From positions 1 through 50,459 of the forward strand of contig CALGBY010000089.1 in assembly GCA_937886445.1 (NCBI GenBank): 50,459 nucleotides of DNA, given 5' to 3'. Origin of the DNA: an uncultured Clostridia bacterium (GTDB lineage: Bacteria > Bacillota > Clostridia > Christensenellales > Aristaeellaceae). Shown in pieces: positions 24,384 through 33,397 of the stretch. The translations under genes and the position numbers were made by a program. Below the pieces are notes generated by a model, which worked only from the letters and a program-made list of their open reading frames with translations, searched no databases and was not told the origin of the DNA. The first letter of the stretch is position 1; each line of letters opens with the position of its first letter.

Positions 24384-25868
24384 TTATTCGCTGTCGCGGT
24401 CATTTTCCGCGCCCTCTTTTGGCGCCGGGGTCTTTTCCCACAGGGCGCGCTTGCGCTCCGCCATTTCATCCGCCCGGGCGATGTAGTGGCACACATCGCT
24501 CACATTGGGAGCGCGCTCGATGTGCCCGCGGGGCGGGAACAGCCGTTTGCTGATGCCGCCCGCGCCCAGGGCGATGATATTGCCGGTCTCCTCCATCATA
24601 TCGATGTTGTACACGCAGGCGTGATCCGGCAGGGCATAGCCCACATTTTCAAGGTTGCCCGCCATGTATTTCTGCCTGTACAGGTAATAGGGCAACATGC
24701 CGCGCTCCCTTGCCTCTTTTTCACCCGCGCGCACCATCTGCGCCGCCATTTCGCCGTCGGGCAGCTTTGCCTCCCACAGGTGCAGCAGGGAGGAGTGCTT
24801 GATGGAAAGGGAGTGTACGGTAAGGCTTTCGGGCGCGAGGGAGCGGCTCCAGGCCAGCGTCTGCTCAAACATATCAAGGTCCTCTCCCGGCAGACCGGCG
24901 ATCAGATCCATATTGATGTGGTGAAAACGGAGGGAGCGGGCCAGCGCGTAGGCGTCCTCCGTCTGCTTTCGCGTATGCGCGCGGCCGATCAGCCGCAGGG
25001 TCTCATCATGCATGGTCTGCGGGTTGATGGAGATGCGGGTGACGCCCTGATCCCGGAGCAGGGCCAGCTTATCCCGGTCGATGGTATCGGGCCGGCCGGC
25101 CTCCACGGTGATCTCCCCGCAGTGCTCATAAAGGGGCTTTGCCTTTTTGAGTACCCTTTCAAGCAGGGGGAGGGGCAGCGCGGTGGGGGTGCCGCCGCCC
25201 ATATAGAAGGCGCGGGGGCGCAACCCCTTTTCGGCGATCAGGCGGATCACGCCCTCCGTTTCCTTCTCAAGGGCTTCGGTGTAGGGCTCAAGCTGCCTGC
25301 CCTTTCCCACTTCGCCGCTCAGGAAGGAGCAGTAGGCGCAGCGTGTGGTGCAGAAGGGGATGCCGATGTAGATATCTACCTCGTCCTCCGCGGGGCGGGA
25401 AACGCGCTCCTGCACGGTCAGGATATCACGCAGCAGGCGCACCTTTTCATCCGATACATCAAACAGCGTTTTCATTTCCTCACCGGCCTCCGCGGGCGAA
25501 AGCCCGCGCTCCAGCGCCATATACATCAGCCTTGTGGGACGTATGCCGGTAAGGCTGCCCCAGGGCGGCGTGCGCCCGGTGATCGCCTTCATGCAGTCAT
25601 ATACGCCCAGCTTCAGCTGGCGCTTGTGAAAGCGCTTGTCCTCCAGCGCGTCGCCGCAGACGGGCGCCGTATGGGAGGCGGTGTGCCCGCCGCAGCGCAC
25701 CGTTACCGTGCGGATGCCGTTTTCCACCGTTTCCTCAGCCTCGATCACGGTATCCCCGCCCGGAATGCCGATCAGCATTTCCAGGCTGCCGAAAAACACG
25801 CGCGCCACATCGGCCGCGTCATTGGCAAAGGAAAGAAGAGGAGACGGAAGAAGCAGGGAGAGTTTCAT
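24384..25868 (-). CDS. hemZ: HemZ-type radical SAM coproporphyrinogen dehydrogenase-like protein
   Basis: Radical SAM enzyme of 494 residues in the oxygen-independent coproporphyrinogen oxidase superfamily, HemZ branch. A 150-residue N-terminal extension precedes the radical SAM core; C173-x3-C177-x2-C180 (FCTTRCAYC) binds the iron-sulfur cluster, GGGTPT is the SAM-contact motif, and DLIAGLPGE follows. The C-terminal HemN-type domain is present (YYLYRQKYMAGNLENVGYA). HemZ may make haem precursors or have another role; no other haem gene is here. ATG 25868 fits because it lies 10 nt after the MBL stop. The dtd-MBL-hemZ order is typical of Clostridia. Confidence 0.9.
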   Translation of the reverse strand: MKLSLLLPSPLLSFANDAADVARVFFGSLEMLIGIPGGDTVIEAEETVENGIRTVTVRCGGHTASHTAPVCGDALEDKRFHKRQLKLGVYDCMKAITGRTPPWGSLTGIRPTRLMYMALERGLSPAEAGEEMKTLFDVSDEKVRLLRDILTVQERVSRPAEDEVDIYIGIPFCTTRCAYCSFLSGEVGKGRQLEPYTEALEKETEGVIRLIAEKGLRPRAFYMGGGTPTALPLPLLERVLKKAKPLYEHCGEITVEAGRPDTIDRDKLALLRDQGVTRISINPQTMHDETLRLIGRAHTRKQTEDAYALARSLRFHHINMDLIAGLPGEDLDMFEQTLAWSRSLAPESLTVHSLSIKHSSLLHLWEAKLPDGEMAAQMVRAGEKEARERGMLPYYLYRQKYMAGNLENVGYALPDHACVYNIDMMEETGNIIALGAGGISKRLFPPRGHIERAPNVSDVCHYIARADEMAERKRALWEKTPAPKEGAENDRDSE

Positions 25869-25878
25869 ACTGAACAGG

Positions 25879-26460
25879 TCACCTTTCGTCGTTGATATTG
25901 GCGCTTTCACCGTGCCCGGGATAGAAATCGGGGCTTCCCTCCGAGTACAGCAGACGCCGGAGGGAAAGCATCAGATCCCGCATGCTGCCGCCGGGCAGAT
26001 CCGTACGGCCGAAGCCGCGGTGGAACAGGGTGTCACCGGTAAACAGGCAGTCCTCAACACGGTAGCATACACTGCCCGGGGTGTGCCCCGGCGTGTGCAG
26101 AACACGGAACTCGAGCCCGCCCAGCTTGAGTACATCGCCGTCCCTGACGGTGCGCGTGGCGCGCGGACGCGGGCTTGGGTCTTCCATCAGCGCTCCGGCG
26201 TTTTTTTCGGGATCGCACAGCATTTCCGCGTCGGCCTCATGGATCACCGTTTCTGTTCCGGCAAAGGAGGAAAGCGCGCCGGTATGGTCAAAATGCCCGT
26301 GCGTAAGCAGGATGGCGGCGGGCGGAGTGCCGCACAGCGCGCTCAGGATGCGTTCTCCCTCGGCACCGGGGTCGATGATCACGGCGGGAGAGGTCTCATC
26401 CTTTTTCAGAATATAGCAGTTGGCCTGCAGAGGGCCTACAGGCAGTGTTTTGATCAGCAT
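25879..26460 (-). CDS. MBL-fold metallo-hydrolase (glyoxalase II-like)
   Basis: Cytosolic metallo-beta-lactamase-fold hydrolase of 193 residues. The metal-binding motif HGHFDH (54-59) is complete, with downstream HTPGHTPGS, FTGDTLF and a final GHGES supplying the other ligands. The compact glyoxalase II-like form suggests a thioester substrate, but this is not known. It starts at ATG 26460 with GGAG 9 nt upstream; an open frame upstream lacks a ribosome site. It sits between dtd and hemZ in the conserved order. Confidence 0.9.
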   Translation of the reverse strand: MLIKTLPVGPLQANCYILKKDETSPAVIIDPGAEGERILSALCGTPPAAILLTHGHFDHTGALSSFAGTETVIHEADAEMLCDPEKNAGALMEDPSPRPRATRTVRDGDVLKLGGLEFRVLHTPGHTPGSVCYRVEDCLFTGDTLFHRGFGRTDLPGGSMRDLMLSLRRLLYSEGSPDFYPGHGESANINDER

Positions 26461-26500
26461 CGTACAGCACTCCTTACCGGGCCGCGGCTCACTGTTTTTG

Positions 26501-26950
26501 TCAGAACAGCTTGCGGCTGTCCAGAAGGATCGTGACCGGCCCGTCATTGACAAGGCTTACCCGCATATGCGTGCGGAACACGCCTTTTTTGGTTTCAACG
26601 CCCGCCTTTTCCGTTTCCGCGCAGAACAGCTCATACAGCCGGTCCGCCTCCTCAGGCGTCTCCGCCGCGGTAAAGCCGGGGCGGTTCTGCCCGCGGGCGT
26701 CGCCGAGCAATGTGAACTGGCTTACGCACAGGATGCTGCCGCCGGTATCCTTTACGGAAAGGTTCATTCTTTCGTTTTCGTCTTCAAAGATCCTCAGCTT
26801 CACGCATTTCCCGGCAAGGTATACGGCGTCCTTTTCGGTATCGCCCTTTTCAACGCCCAGCAGGATCATCAGGCCGTTTTTGATCTCGTTTACAAACACG
26901 CCCTCGCTGTCCACAGCGGCTTCGCTTACTCTTTGTACTACCGCGCGCAT
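26501..26950 (-). CDS. dtd: D-aminoacyl-tRNA deacylase
   Basis: Proofreading enzyme of 149 residues that strips D-amino acids (and glycine from tRNA-Ala) from tRNA. The start MRAVVQRVSEAAV, the SQFTLLGD motif (77-84) and the cross-subunit NDGPVT motif with Gly137-Pro138 are all there. One variation: the usual GxFGAxM stretch before NDGPVT reads GVFRTHM here. Family activity is still expected. It follows the membrane protein at 26971 and precedes the MBL gene. Confidence 0.95.
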   Translation of the reverse strand: MRAVVQRVSEAAVDSEGVFVNEIKNGLMILLGVEKGDTEKDAVYLAGKCVKLRIFEDENERMNLSVKDTGGSILCVSQFTLLGDARGQNRPGFTAAETPEEADRLYELFCAETEKAGVETKKGVFRTHMRVSLVNDGPVTILLDSRKLF

Positions 26951-26970
26951 CTTTCTTTTCTCACTTTCGT

Positions 26971-27591
26971 TTATTCATGGATCTCGGGGTTCATCTGCAG
27001 GATCAGCCCGCTGAAAAACAGCAGCAGCACAGGCGGCAGACACAGCCAGAAGGACAGCAGATTGTTGATCGTGATGATCAGCACCGGCAGCACGATACTG
27101 CCCATGAACAAGCCCTGCAGCAGCGGCTTTGGGGGTTCATTTTTCATTATCTGTCTGTCTCTCACCAGCTTGCATATGATCCCGCCTGCAACGATCAGTG
27201 CTCCTGCCGTAAGGATCAGCCCGGTCGCCTTGTCCTCCGGCAGGGAGGAGGAAAGCAGGATGCCGGTGCAGTATACCGCCGCGCCGAGCGCCCCCGCGAT
27301 AAACAGGGCGTCCAGTACGAGGCGCGCGGTGAGTACCGCTTTTCTCGCTGTCTGCATCTTTTTCAGCGTGAGCAGCGCGGTGAACAGGCACATCACGCCT
27401 CCGCCCGCAAGCCCTGCTCCGACGGAAAAAAGCAGTACGGGCGGCTTGTATGACGAAAAGAAGGCCGCATAGACGCCCAGCGCGCACAGCACTGCGCAGG
27501 CTGCCGTGAGCAGCCCCGCCCTTGTTTTTTTAAGCCCCTTCAGGCGTTTTTCCTCCGCTTTGGTGTAGCGGTCTTCTTCATCAAATCTCAT
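26971..27591 (-). CDS. Uncharacterised membrane protein
   Basis: I do not recognise a family. The protein has 206 residues: a charged N-terminus of about 25 residues (RFDEEDRYTKAEEKRLKG), then about six hydrophobic helices arranged as pairs, and a short C-terminal tail (MNPEIHE). It starts at ATG 27591, with AAAAAGG 6 nt upstream. Situated between relA and dtd, it is probably translated from the relA-to-hemZ transcript unless the hairpins at 27640-27849 stop it. Confidence 0.75.
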   Translation of the reverse strand: MRFDEEDRYTKAEEKRLKGLKKTRAGLLTAACAVLCALGVYAAFFSSYKPPVLLFSVGAGLAGGGVMCLFTALLTLKKMQTARKAVLTARLVLDALFIAGALGAAVYCTGILLSSSLPEDKATGLILTAGALIVAGGIICKLVRDRQIMKNEPPKPLLQGLFMGSIVLPVLIITINNLLSFWLCLPPVLLLFFSGLILQMNPEIHE

Positions 27592-27639
27592 AAACAACCT
27601 TTTTCACAGTATAATATCAAGCAAACTTACCTGGGGTAT

Positions 27640-27849
27640 CGGGGAACGGTCAGTTCCCCGATGGTGATCGTACCGGCCGGCTTTGCCGGACGGTGCGGGG
27701 TATTTTCATGTCGGAGCGAGCGCAGCGAGACGACAGAATGAAAATACATACCTTGCGGATCTTACGCCCGGGAGCGCCGCCGCACATTGTGCGGGGCGCG
27801 AGAGTAAGATCCGTACCGGACGGAGGCCGGTAACGCCCGGCCTCTGTCC
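27640..27849. repeat. Cluster of five hairpins between relA and the membrane protein gene
   Basis: In order: CGGGGAAC/GTTCCCCG (27640-27660); ACCGGCCGGC/GCCGGACGGT (about 27671-27694); TATTTTCAT/ATGAAAATA with inner TGTCG/CGACA (27701-27746); CGGATCTTAC/GTAAGATCCG with inner CCGCAC/GTGCGG (27756-27813); GGACGGAGGCCGG/CCGGCCTCTGTCC (27818-27849). Nearly every base can pair. No gene lies in the 270 bp between the two genes. Confidence 0.75.
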
Positions 27850-27862
27850 GAAAGCGCAGCGC

Positions 27863-30055
27863 TTATTCCGGATTGGCGCTTCTGAACGCGTCGATCACAT
27901 CGCCTCTGGACTTCAGCTTGGCGAGCAGCTTATCCAATTGATCCTTCTTCTGTACCTCAAGGGACATGAAGAGGGACTTGGTACGGTTTTTGTTTACCTT
28001 CACCTTCATCGCGGTGATGTTCAGCCCCAGCTCATCCACAAATACGGTGAGCTTCGCGGTGAGGGAGGGCTGGTCGCTGCAGATGATCTGCACGGTGGCG
28101 GTAAAGCTGCCCGTGCCGTCATTGGCCCAGGATACGGGCACGGCGCGTTCCGGCTCGGAATGCAGGGCGTTCACGCAGTCTGCCTTGTGTACGGTCACGC
28201 CGCGGCCTCTTGTGATATAGCCTACGATATCATCTCCCGGCACGGGGGTGCAGCAGTGGGCAAAGCGCACCAGCATGCCGCTCTGGCCGTGAACGAAGAT
28301 GCCGTTGGAGGGCCTTCCGGTGCCGGCGGGCACTGCCTGAGGCACAGGGGGAAGCTCCTTTTCGGGCACGCCGTCCCGCTTCTGCTTTTCCTCTATCAGC
28401 TTGCCCATCACATACATCGCGGTCACGGCGCCGTAGCCGATGGCGCCGTATACATCATCGGGCTCCGAGAAGGCGTATTTTTTGAGCAGCGGCTCAAAGA
28501 GCTCGGCCTGGGTGTAATCCTGCAGCTTCACGCCGCGCCGCTTTGCCTCATGCTCCAGCATATCCCGGCCCTGCTGCACATTTTCCCCGCGCAGCTCTTT
28601 TTTGATATAGGCGCGGATCTTGGCCTTGGCCTGCTGGGTACGCACGATCTTCAGCCAGTCCATGCTGGGGCCGCGGCAGGAGGACGAGGTGATGATCTCC
28701 ACCCGGTCGCCCGTTTTGAGCTCGGTATCCAGAGGCACCATTTTGCCGTTCACCCGGGCGCCGGTGCAGGTGTTGCCCACCTGGGAATGCACGCGGTAGG
28801 CAAAATCCAGCGGGGTGGCGCCGCGCTGCATGCTGATGATATCGCCCTTGGGGGTAAAGAGGAACACTTCCTCGGAGAAAAGGTCGGTCTTCAGAGAATC
28901 GATAAACTCATGGCTGTCACGGGTCTCGCTTTCCCAGTCCAGGATCTGGCGCAGCCAGTACAGCTTTTTATCCAGATCATCGCCCGATCTGCCGCCCTCC
29001 TTGTACTGCCAGTGGGCGGCGATGCCGTATTCCGCCACCCGGTGCATATCCCAGGTGCGTATCTGGATCTCAAACGGGAAGGGCAGCGTGCGCCCGCCGA
29101 TGACCGTGGTGTGCAGCGAGCGGTACATGTTGGCCTTGGGCACGCTGATATAATCCTTGAAGCGGCCGGGCACCTGGTTCCACATCGTATGCACGATGCC
29201 GAGCACCGTGTAGCATTCCGGAATGGTATCCACGATCACGCGGATGGCGATCAGATCATAGATCTGGTCAAAGGGCTTGTTCTGGATCATCATTTTGCGG
29301 TAGATGGAGTACAGATGCTTGGGACGGCCGTCGATATCGTAATGCAGGCCGGCCTCATTCAGCTGCTGGGAAAGCTCGCTGATCACCATTTTGATGTTGT
29401 CCTCGCGCTCCTGCCGCTTCATGCCCACCTTGCGGGCCACCTCCTGATAGCCCTCGGGATCGATATAGCGCAGGGAAAGGTCCTCCAGCTCCTGCTTGAT
29501 GGCGTATACGCCCAGCCGGTGCGCCAGCGGCGCGTAGATATCCAGCGTTTCATGCGCGATGGCGATCTGCCTGTCGCGCGCCTGAAAATGCAGGGTGCGC
29601 ATATTGTGCAGCCGGTCCGCCAGCTTGATGAGCACCACGCGGATATCCTTGCTCATCGCGAGGAACATCTTGCGCAGGGATTCCGCCTGGCATTCCTCAC
29701 GGTCGGCAAAATCCAGCTTGTTCAGCTTGGTCACGCCGTCCACCAGCCGCGCGATCTCCTCGCCGAATTCCTGACGGATCACCTCCGGCGTAACGCCCTC
29801 GCAGTCCTCCACCGTATCGTGGAGCAGGGCCGCCGCGATGGTGGGCGGGTCGATCATGATCTCGGTGAGGATGCTGGCCACATACAGGGGATGCACGATA
29901 TAATCCTCGCCGCTCTTTCTTTTCTGCCCCTGATGCACGCGGGCGGCAAACTGATAAGCCTTCTCTACGGTGAGATGGCTGTCTCCGGGATAGTATTTCT
30001 GAACTCTGGCGGATATCTCCTCCGGCTTCAGGCTCGCGTAAGCGGTGTATGCCAT
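27863..30055 (-). CDS. relA: RelA/SpoT-family bifunctional (p)ppGpp synthetase/hydrolase
   Basis: Stringent-response enzyme of 730 residues that makes and degrades (p)ppGpp. Order of domains: HD hydrolase with H55 and HD79-80 (LLHDTVED), suggesting active hydrolysis; synthetase region with YRSLHTTV and EIQIRT; TGS domain (FTPKGDI); helical linker; zinc-finger-like CCTPVPGD; and a C-terminal ACT domain. GGGGGG precedes the ATG. Clostridia usually have apt between recJ and relA; here a family C repeat (30081-30241) occupies that place and apt is absent. Confidence 0.96.
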   Translation of the reverse strand: MAYTAYASLKPEEISARVQKYYPGDSHLTVEKAYQFAARVHQGQKRKSGEDYIVHPLYVASILTEIMIDPPTIAAALLHDTVEDCEGVTPEVIRQEFGEEIARLVDGVTKLNKLDFADREECQAESLRKMFLAMSKDIRVVLIKLADRLHNMRTLHFQARDRQIAIAHETLDIYAPLAHRLGVYAIKQELEDLSLRYIDPEGYQEVARKVGMKRQEREDNIKMVISELSQQLNEAGLHYDIDGRPKHLYSIYRKMMIQNKPFDQIYDLIAIRVIVDTIPECYTVLGIVHTMWNQVPGRFKDYISVPKANMYRSLHTTVIGGRTLPFPFEIQIRTWDMHRVAEYGIAAHWQYKEGGRSGDDLDKKLYWLRQILDWESETRDSHEFIDSLKTDLFSEEVFLFTPKGDIISMQRGATPLDFAYRVHSQVGNTCTGARVNGKMVPLDTELKTGDRVEIITSSSCRGPSMDWLKIVRTQQAKAKIRAYIKKELRGENVQQGRDMLEHEAKRRGVKLQDYTQAELFEPLLKKYAFSEPDDVYGAIGYGAVTAMYVMGKLIEEKQKRDGVPEKELPPVPQAVPAGTGRPSNGIFVHGQSGMLVRFAHCCTPVPGDDIVGYITRGRGVTVHKADCVNALHSEPERAVPVSWANDGTGSFTATVQIICSDQPSLTAKLTVFVDELGLNITAMKVKVNKNRTKSLFMSLEVQKKDQLDKLLAKLKSRGDVIDAFRSANPE

Positions 30056-30080
30056 AACGCGTTCCCCCCTTATTTATAAG

Positions 30081-30241
30081 GGAAACGCTGATCGGTTCGG
30101 CAGGCTCATCTGCGGCGCCTTTTGCACGATCTGCTGACCGCGAAAATCTCGATTTACCGCCGGTAAACCTTCGATTTTTGCGGCCGCATTCTGTACAAAA
30201 TTCATCCGCATCTGAACCTACCTCATTTGATCAGTGTTTCC
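30081..30241. repeat. Family C palindromic element, complete copy (161 bp)
   Basis: Ends GGAAACGCTGATC and GATCAGTGTTTCC, with longer imperfect arms (TTCGGCAGGCTCATCTGCGG against CCGCATCTGAACCTACCTCA). The core (30149-30173) is TCGATTTAC-CGCCG-GTAAACCTTCG. It fills the space between relA and recJ and encodes the last 7 residues and the stop of recJ. Confidence 0.88.
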
Positions 30242-32551
30242 TGAGCAATTCAGAAGATCGTACAGCGGGTCGTGTCGGGGATCATTGTCCCTGTGCGGGT
30301 CTGCCTTTACGGGGCAGACAAGGAACGGTGCAAGCTCAAAGGCGCACAGTTTCATATCGCGCAGGATGTACAGCCCGGACAGCGCCGCCGGCAGCGGCAG
30401 CCGGGCCGCGGCCGCCAGCGCTTCAGCGCTTGAGCAGGCCTTCCCGGCCTTTTTGACCGCGATGAGCAGCCCGCGCAGCTCCTCCACCGATACCCGGAAG
30501 GAGGAAAGCGCCTTTGTCAGCATCGCGCTGCGCGTGCACACGGTCACCTGCGCGCCCGTTTTTTCTTCCCAAAGCTGTTTTTCTCCGCTGCACATTTCCC
30601 CGTCGTAAAGGATCAGGCGTTCAAACGGCGCGGTCACACTGCCCGCCGTGCCGCCCAGCAGCAGTGAAAAGTATACCCGCCTGTCTGCGGCGGCAAAGCG
30701 CAGGATCTGCGCCTCCGGGTATTCCTCAAGCAGCTTTTCGGCGCTGCGCCTCGTGCGGCAGACGACGCATACGCCCTGCTTTCCGGCGTACAGCCGGAGC
30801 GCGTCCTCCGCGCTTTCGGCGGGAGCGGCTTCCTGACTGCGGTATTTTTCGTCCGCGAGCACAAGCAGATCCTCCAGAAGGGCGGTCTGCTCCCGGATAT
30901 CCTTTTCGGGCAGGGAGGCGGCGCTTCTGATCGCCAGTACCTGCATTTCGGGCACCGCGGTGCCGCGGAAAAGATTGAGCTGGGGCAGTATCAGCAGGTC
31001 GTTCCTTTCACCGGCTGTTTCGGCGGAGGCGCTCATGAAATAGGCGATGCCGTCCCGCTTCACACTGCCCTGACGGAAGGCGCATTTCAGGTGCTGCCCT
31101 TCGCTGCCCACCGGGCGCAGGGATACCTTTTCGGCGTTTCTTACCAGAAAACGCGGTTCGGGGTTGCCCGTACCGAAGGGCGCGAAGCTTTCCGTAAGCC
31201 GGATGTTTTCCTCTGTGATATCGGAAAGGGCGATCTCGCTGTCATACTCCATGCAGGGCATCAGCTGCCGCCCCTGCAGCTGCTTTTCCACCTCGTCCGA
31301 AAGACGCTTGCGGAAAAGCGGGGCGTTTTTGGCCTCCATGGTCATGCCGGCCGCCTGTTTATGCCCGCCGAAGCGGATGAACAGATCCCGGCAGCCGGAA
31401 AGCGCCTCATGGATATCCACACCGCCCGCCGAACGGGCGCTGCCGGTCATTTTATCCCCCTGTACGGCAAGGATCACCGTGGGATAGCCGGTATCCTGGG
31501 CGATCCTGCCCGCCGCCAGCCCCGCTACGCCGCTGTCCCAGCCGTTTTCCCACAGTACGATGGCCCTGAGACCCGCCAGATCGTAATCCTCAAGCTTTTC
31601 CTTCGCCTCGTCGTATACCTGCTTTTCGGTCTCCTTTCGCAGGTCGTTCAGCTGCTGGGTGCGGGCGGCAAGCTCCCGCGCGGCAACGGTCTCCCGGCAG
31701 GTGAGCAGTTGCAGCGCGATCTGGGCACTGTCCACGCGCCCGCAGGCGTTGATGCGCGGAGCCAGGCGGAAGGATACGTCCGAGGAGGTAAGGGGGGCTG
31801 TAAGCATGGCCGCGTCCATCAGGGCGCGCAGACCGGCGTTTTCGGTATGCTCGATGGCCTTCAGCCCGTTGGCCGCGATCACGCGGTTTTCACCTGTGAG
31901 CGGCACCATATCGGCAAAGGTGGCCAGGGCGCACAGGTCCAGCAGCTTCAGGGCCGCGCGTTTTCCGCACAGGGCTCTGGCCAGCTGCCAGGCAACGCCC
32001 GCGCCGCAGTAGTATTCAAACGGCCAGCCGCCCAGCGTGGGGCATACCAGCACATCAGCGGGCGGCAGCACATCGTGGCGGTGGTGGTGATCCGTCACGA
32101 TCACCTTCATCCCCTTTTCCTTCGCGTAGGCGATCTCGTCCACCGCGGTGATGCCGTTATCCACCGTGACCAACAGCTTTGTTTCGGCGCTGATCATATC
32201 CACCGCGTCCCTGTTCAGGCCATACCCTTCGCCCTTCCGGTCCGGCAGGTATACCTTGGGAACGATGCCGCAGTCGCTGAACGCCTTGGTCAGGATCGCG
32301 GAGGCGCATACGCCGTCCGCATCATAATCGCCGTAGATGACCACCGTTTCTCCCTTGTGCATGAACAGCAGCCGTACGGCCTCCTTCATGCCGGGCAGAG
32401 AAGCGGGATCGGAAACCGAGGAGAGCGAAAGATCACGGAAGGCGGCAAGCTTTTCATCCGTGTCGATCCCCCTGCCGCCCAGCAGCTCCGCGATAAAGGG
32501 CGGTATGCCGTGAAGCGCGGCGGCGCGCCCTCTCTTTTCAAAACGGATCAT
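30218..32551 (-). CDS. recJ: Single-stranded-DNA-specific exonuclease RecJ
   Basis: 5'-3' exonuclease of 777 residues used in mismatch, base-excision and recombination repair. The DHH phosphoesterase motifs are visible: YGDYDADG (73-80), VTVDNGI (128-134) and DHHHRHD (154-160). DHHA1 motifs include the SARSAGGVDIHEAL and RFGGHKQAAGM blocks, and an OB-fold region follows. A further C-terminal domain of about 200 residues makes it longer than minimal RecJ, as in other Firmicutes. The last seven residues (GNTDQMR) and the stop come from the family C repeat. It follows znuB on the same strand. Confidence 0.95.
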   Translation of the reverse strand: MIRFEKRGRAAALHGIPPFIAELLGGRGIDTDEKLAAFRDLSLSSVSDPASLPGMKEAVRLLFMHKGETVVIYGDYDADGVCASAILTKAFSDCGIVPKVYLPDRKGEGYGLNRDAVDMISAETKLLVTVDNGITAVDEIAYAKEKGMKVIVTDHHHRHDVLPPADVLVCPTLGGWPFEYYCGAGVAWQLARALCGKRAALKLLDLCALATFADMVPLTGENRVIAANGLKAIEHTENAGLRALMDAAMLTAPLTSSDVSFRLAPRINACGRVDSAQIALQLLTCRETVAARELAARTQQLNDLRKETEKQVYDEAKEKLEDYDLAGLRAIVLWENGWDSGVAGLAAGRIAQDTGYPTVILAVQGDKMTGSARSAGGVDIHEALSGCRDLFIRFGGHKQAAGMTMEAKNAPLFRKRLSDEVEKQLQGRQLMPCMEYDSEIALSDITEENIRLTESFAPFGTGNPEPRFLVRNAEKVSLRPVGSEGQHLKCAFRQGSVKRDGIAYFMSASAETAGERNDLLILPQLNLFRGTAVPEMQVLAIRSAASLPEKDIREQTALLEDLLVLADEKYRSQEAAPAESAEDALRLYAGKQGVCVVCRTRRSAEKLLEEYPEAQILRFAAADRRVYFSLLLGGTAGSVTAPFERLILYDGEMCSGEKQLWEEKTGAQVTVCTRSAMLTKALSSFRVSVEELRGLLIAVKKAGKACSSAEALAAAARLPLPAALSGLYILRDMKLCAFELAPFLVCPVKADPHRDNDPRHDPLYDLLNCSGNTDQMR

Positions 32552-32593
32552 TCCGTCATCCTCCGATTTTTTTCATTTCCGCGGCGCGCGCGT

Positions 32594-33397
32594 TTATTTG
32601 GTGAACCGTGAAAGCAAAAGCGTGATGCCGTATACGACGGCGGCCCACAGCACGGTGGCGGCTCCCACGCCTGTATCCAGCGCGAAGGCCGTGAACAGCC
32701 CCGCCACACCGCAGAACAGGCCGATCAGCACCGAAAACAGCGCGTGCTGCGCTGCCGTGCGGCTGATGTTGCGCGCGGCCGCCGCGGGAACGATGAGCAG
32801 CGCGTTGATAAGCAGCACGCCCACCCAGCGGATGGCCAGCATGACATCCACCGCCACCAGCGCCACAAAGATATATTCCATCAGGCGGGTGCGCACGCCG
32901 CGCGAAGCCGCGAGCGCCGGGTTGACAGCGGTGAGCAGCAGGCGGTTGTAGATCAGCATCCACAATATGACGCCGGCTGCCAGCGCGACCGCCAGCCATA
33001 TCAGATCCTGCTCCGTTACGGCCAGGATATCTCCGGCCAGCAGGGAGGAATACTTGGAGAAACTGCTCCCGCGGGACAGGATGAACAGGCCCAGCGCGAT
33101 GCCGGTGGAGGAGAACACGCTGATGGTGGTATCGGCGCTGGTCTTGCCCGAATGGTTGATGGAAATGATACACACCGCCCACAGCACGCCGAACACGATC
33201 AGGCTGATCAGCTCGTTTTCAATGCCCAGCAGCAGGCCCAGACCCACGCCCGCCAGCGCGCTGTGCCCCAGCGCGTCCGAAAAAAAGGCAAGGCGCTGGT
33301 TGACCGCCATCGTGCCCAGCAGAGAAAGCAGGGGCGTGAGCAGCAGCAGGGCTACCAGGGCGTAACGGCAGAAGGAATACTGAAAAATGTCAAACAC
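32594..33397 (-). CDS. znuB: Zinc/manganese ABC transporter permease (ZnuB-like)
   Basis: Membrane permease of 267 residues in the ABC-3 family, with about eight or nine helices. Family blocks include FFSDALGHSALAGVGLG, LAVTEQDL and the late RWVGVLLINALLIVPAAAAR. I prefer the GTG start at 33397: it overlaps the znuC stop by 8 nt (GTGTTTGA), has GAGGGGG upstream, and gives the usual MFDIFQYSF N-terminus; an ATG at 33415 is the alternative. Overlap implies translational coupling to znuC. The metal is inferred from the partner's His-rich start. Confidence 0.9.
   Translation of the reverse strand: MFDIFQYSFCRYALVALLLLTPLLSLLGTMAVNQRLAFFSDALGHSALAGVGLGLLLGIENELISLIVFGVLWAVCIISINHSGKTSADTTISVFSSTGIALGLFILSRGSSFSKYSSLLAGDILAVTEQDLIWLAVALAAGVILWMLIYNRLLLTAVNPALAASRGVRTRLMEYIFVALVAVDVMLAIRWVGVLLINALLIVPAAAARNISRTAAQHALFSVLIGLFCGVAGLFTAFALDTGVGAATVLWAAVVYGITLLLSRFTK

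Noticed and set aside
27683..30079. Very long open frame (798 codons) on the plus strand opposite relA
   Set aside because: It is a shadow of relA caused by GC-rich third positions: composition is odd (His, Gly and Ala heavy), there is no ribosome site, and relA on the other strand is a complete known protein. Similar shadows opposite the 5'-nucleotidase, addB, recJ, the phosphorylase-like gene and the hybrid kinase were dropped for the same reason.
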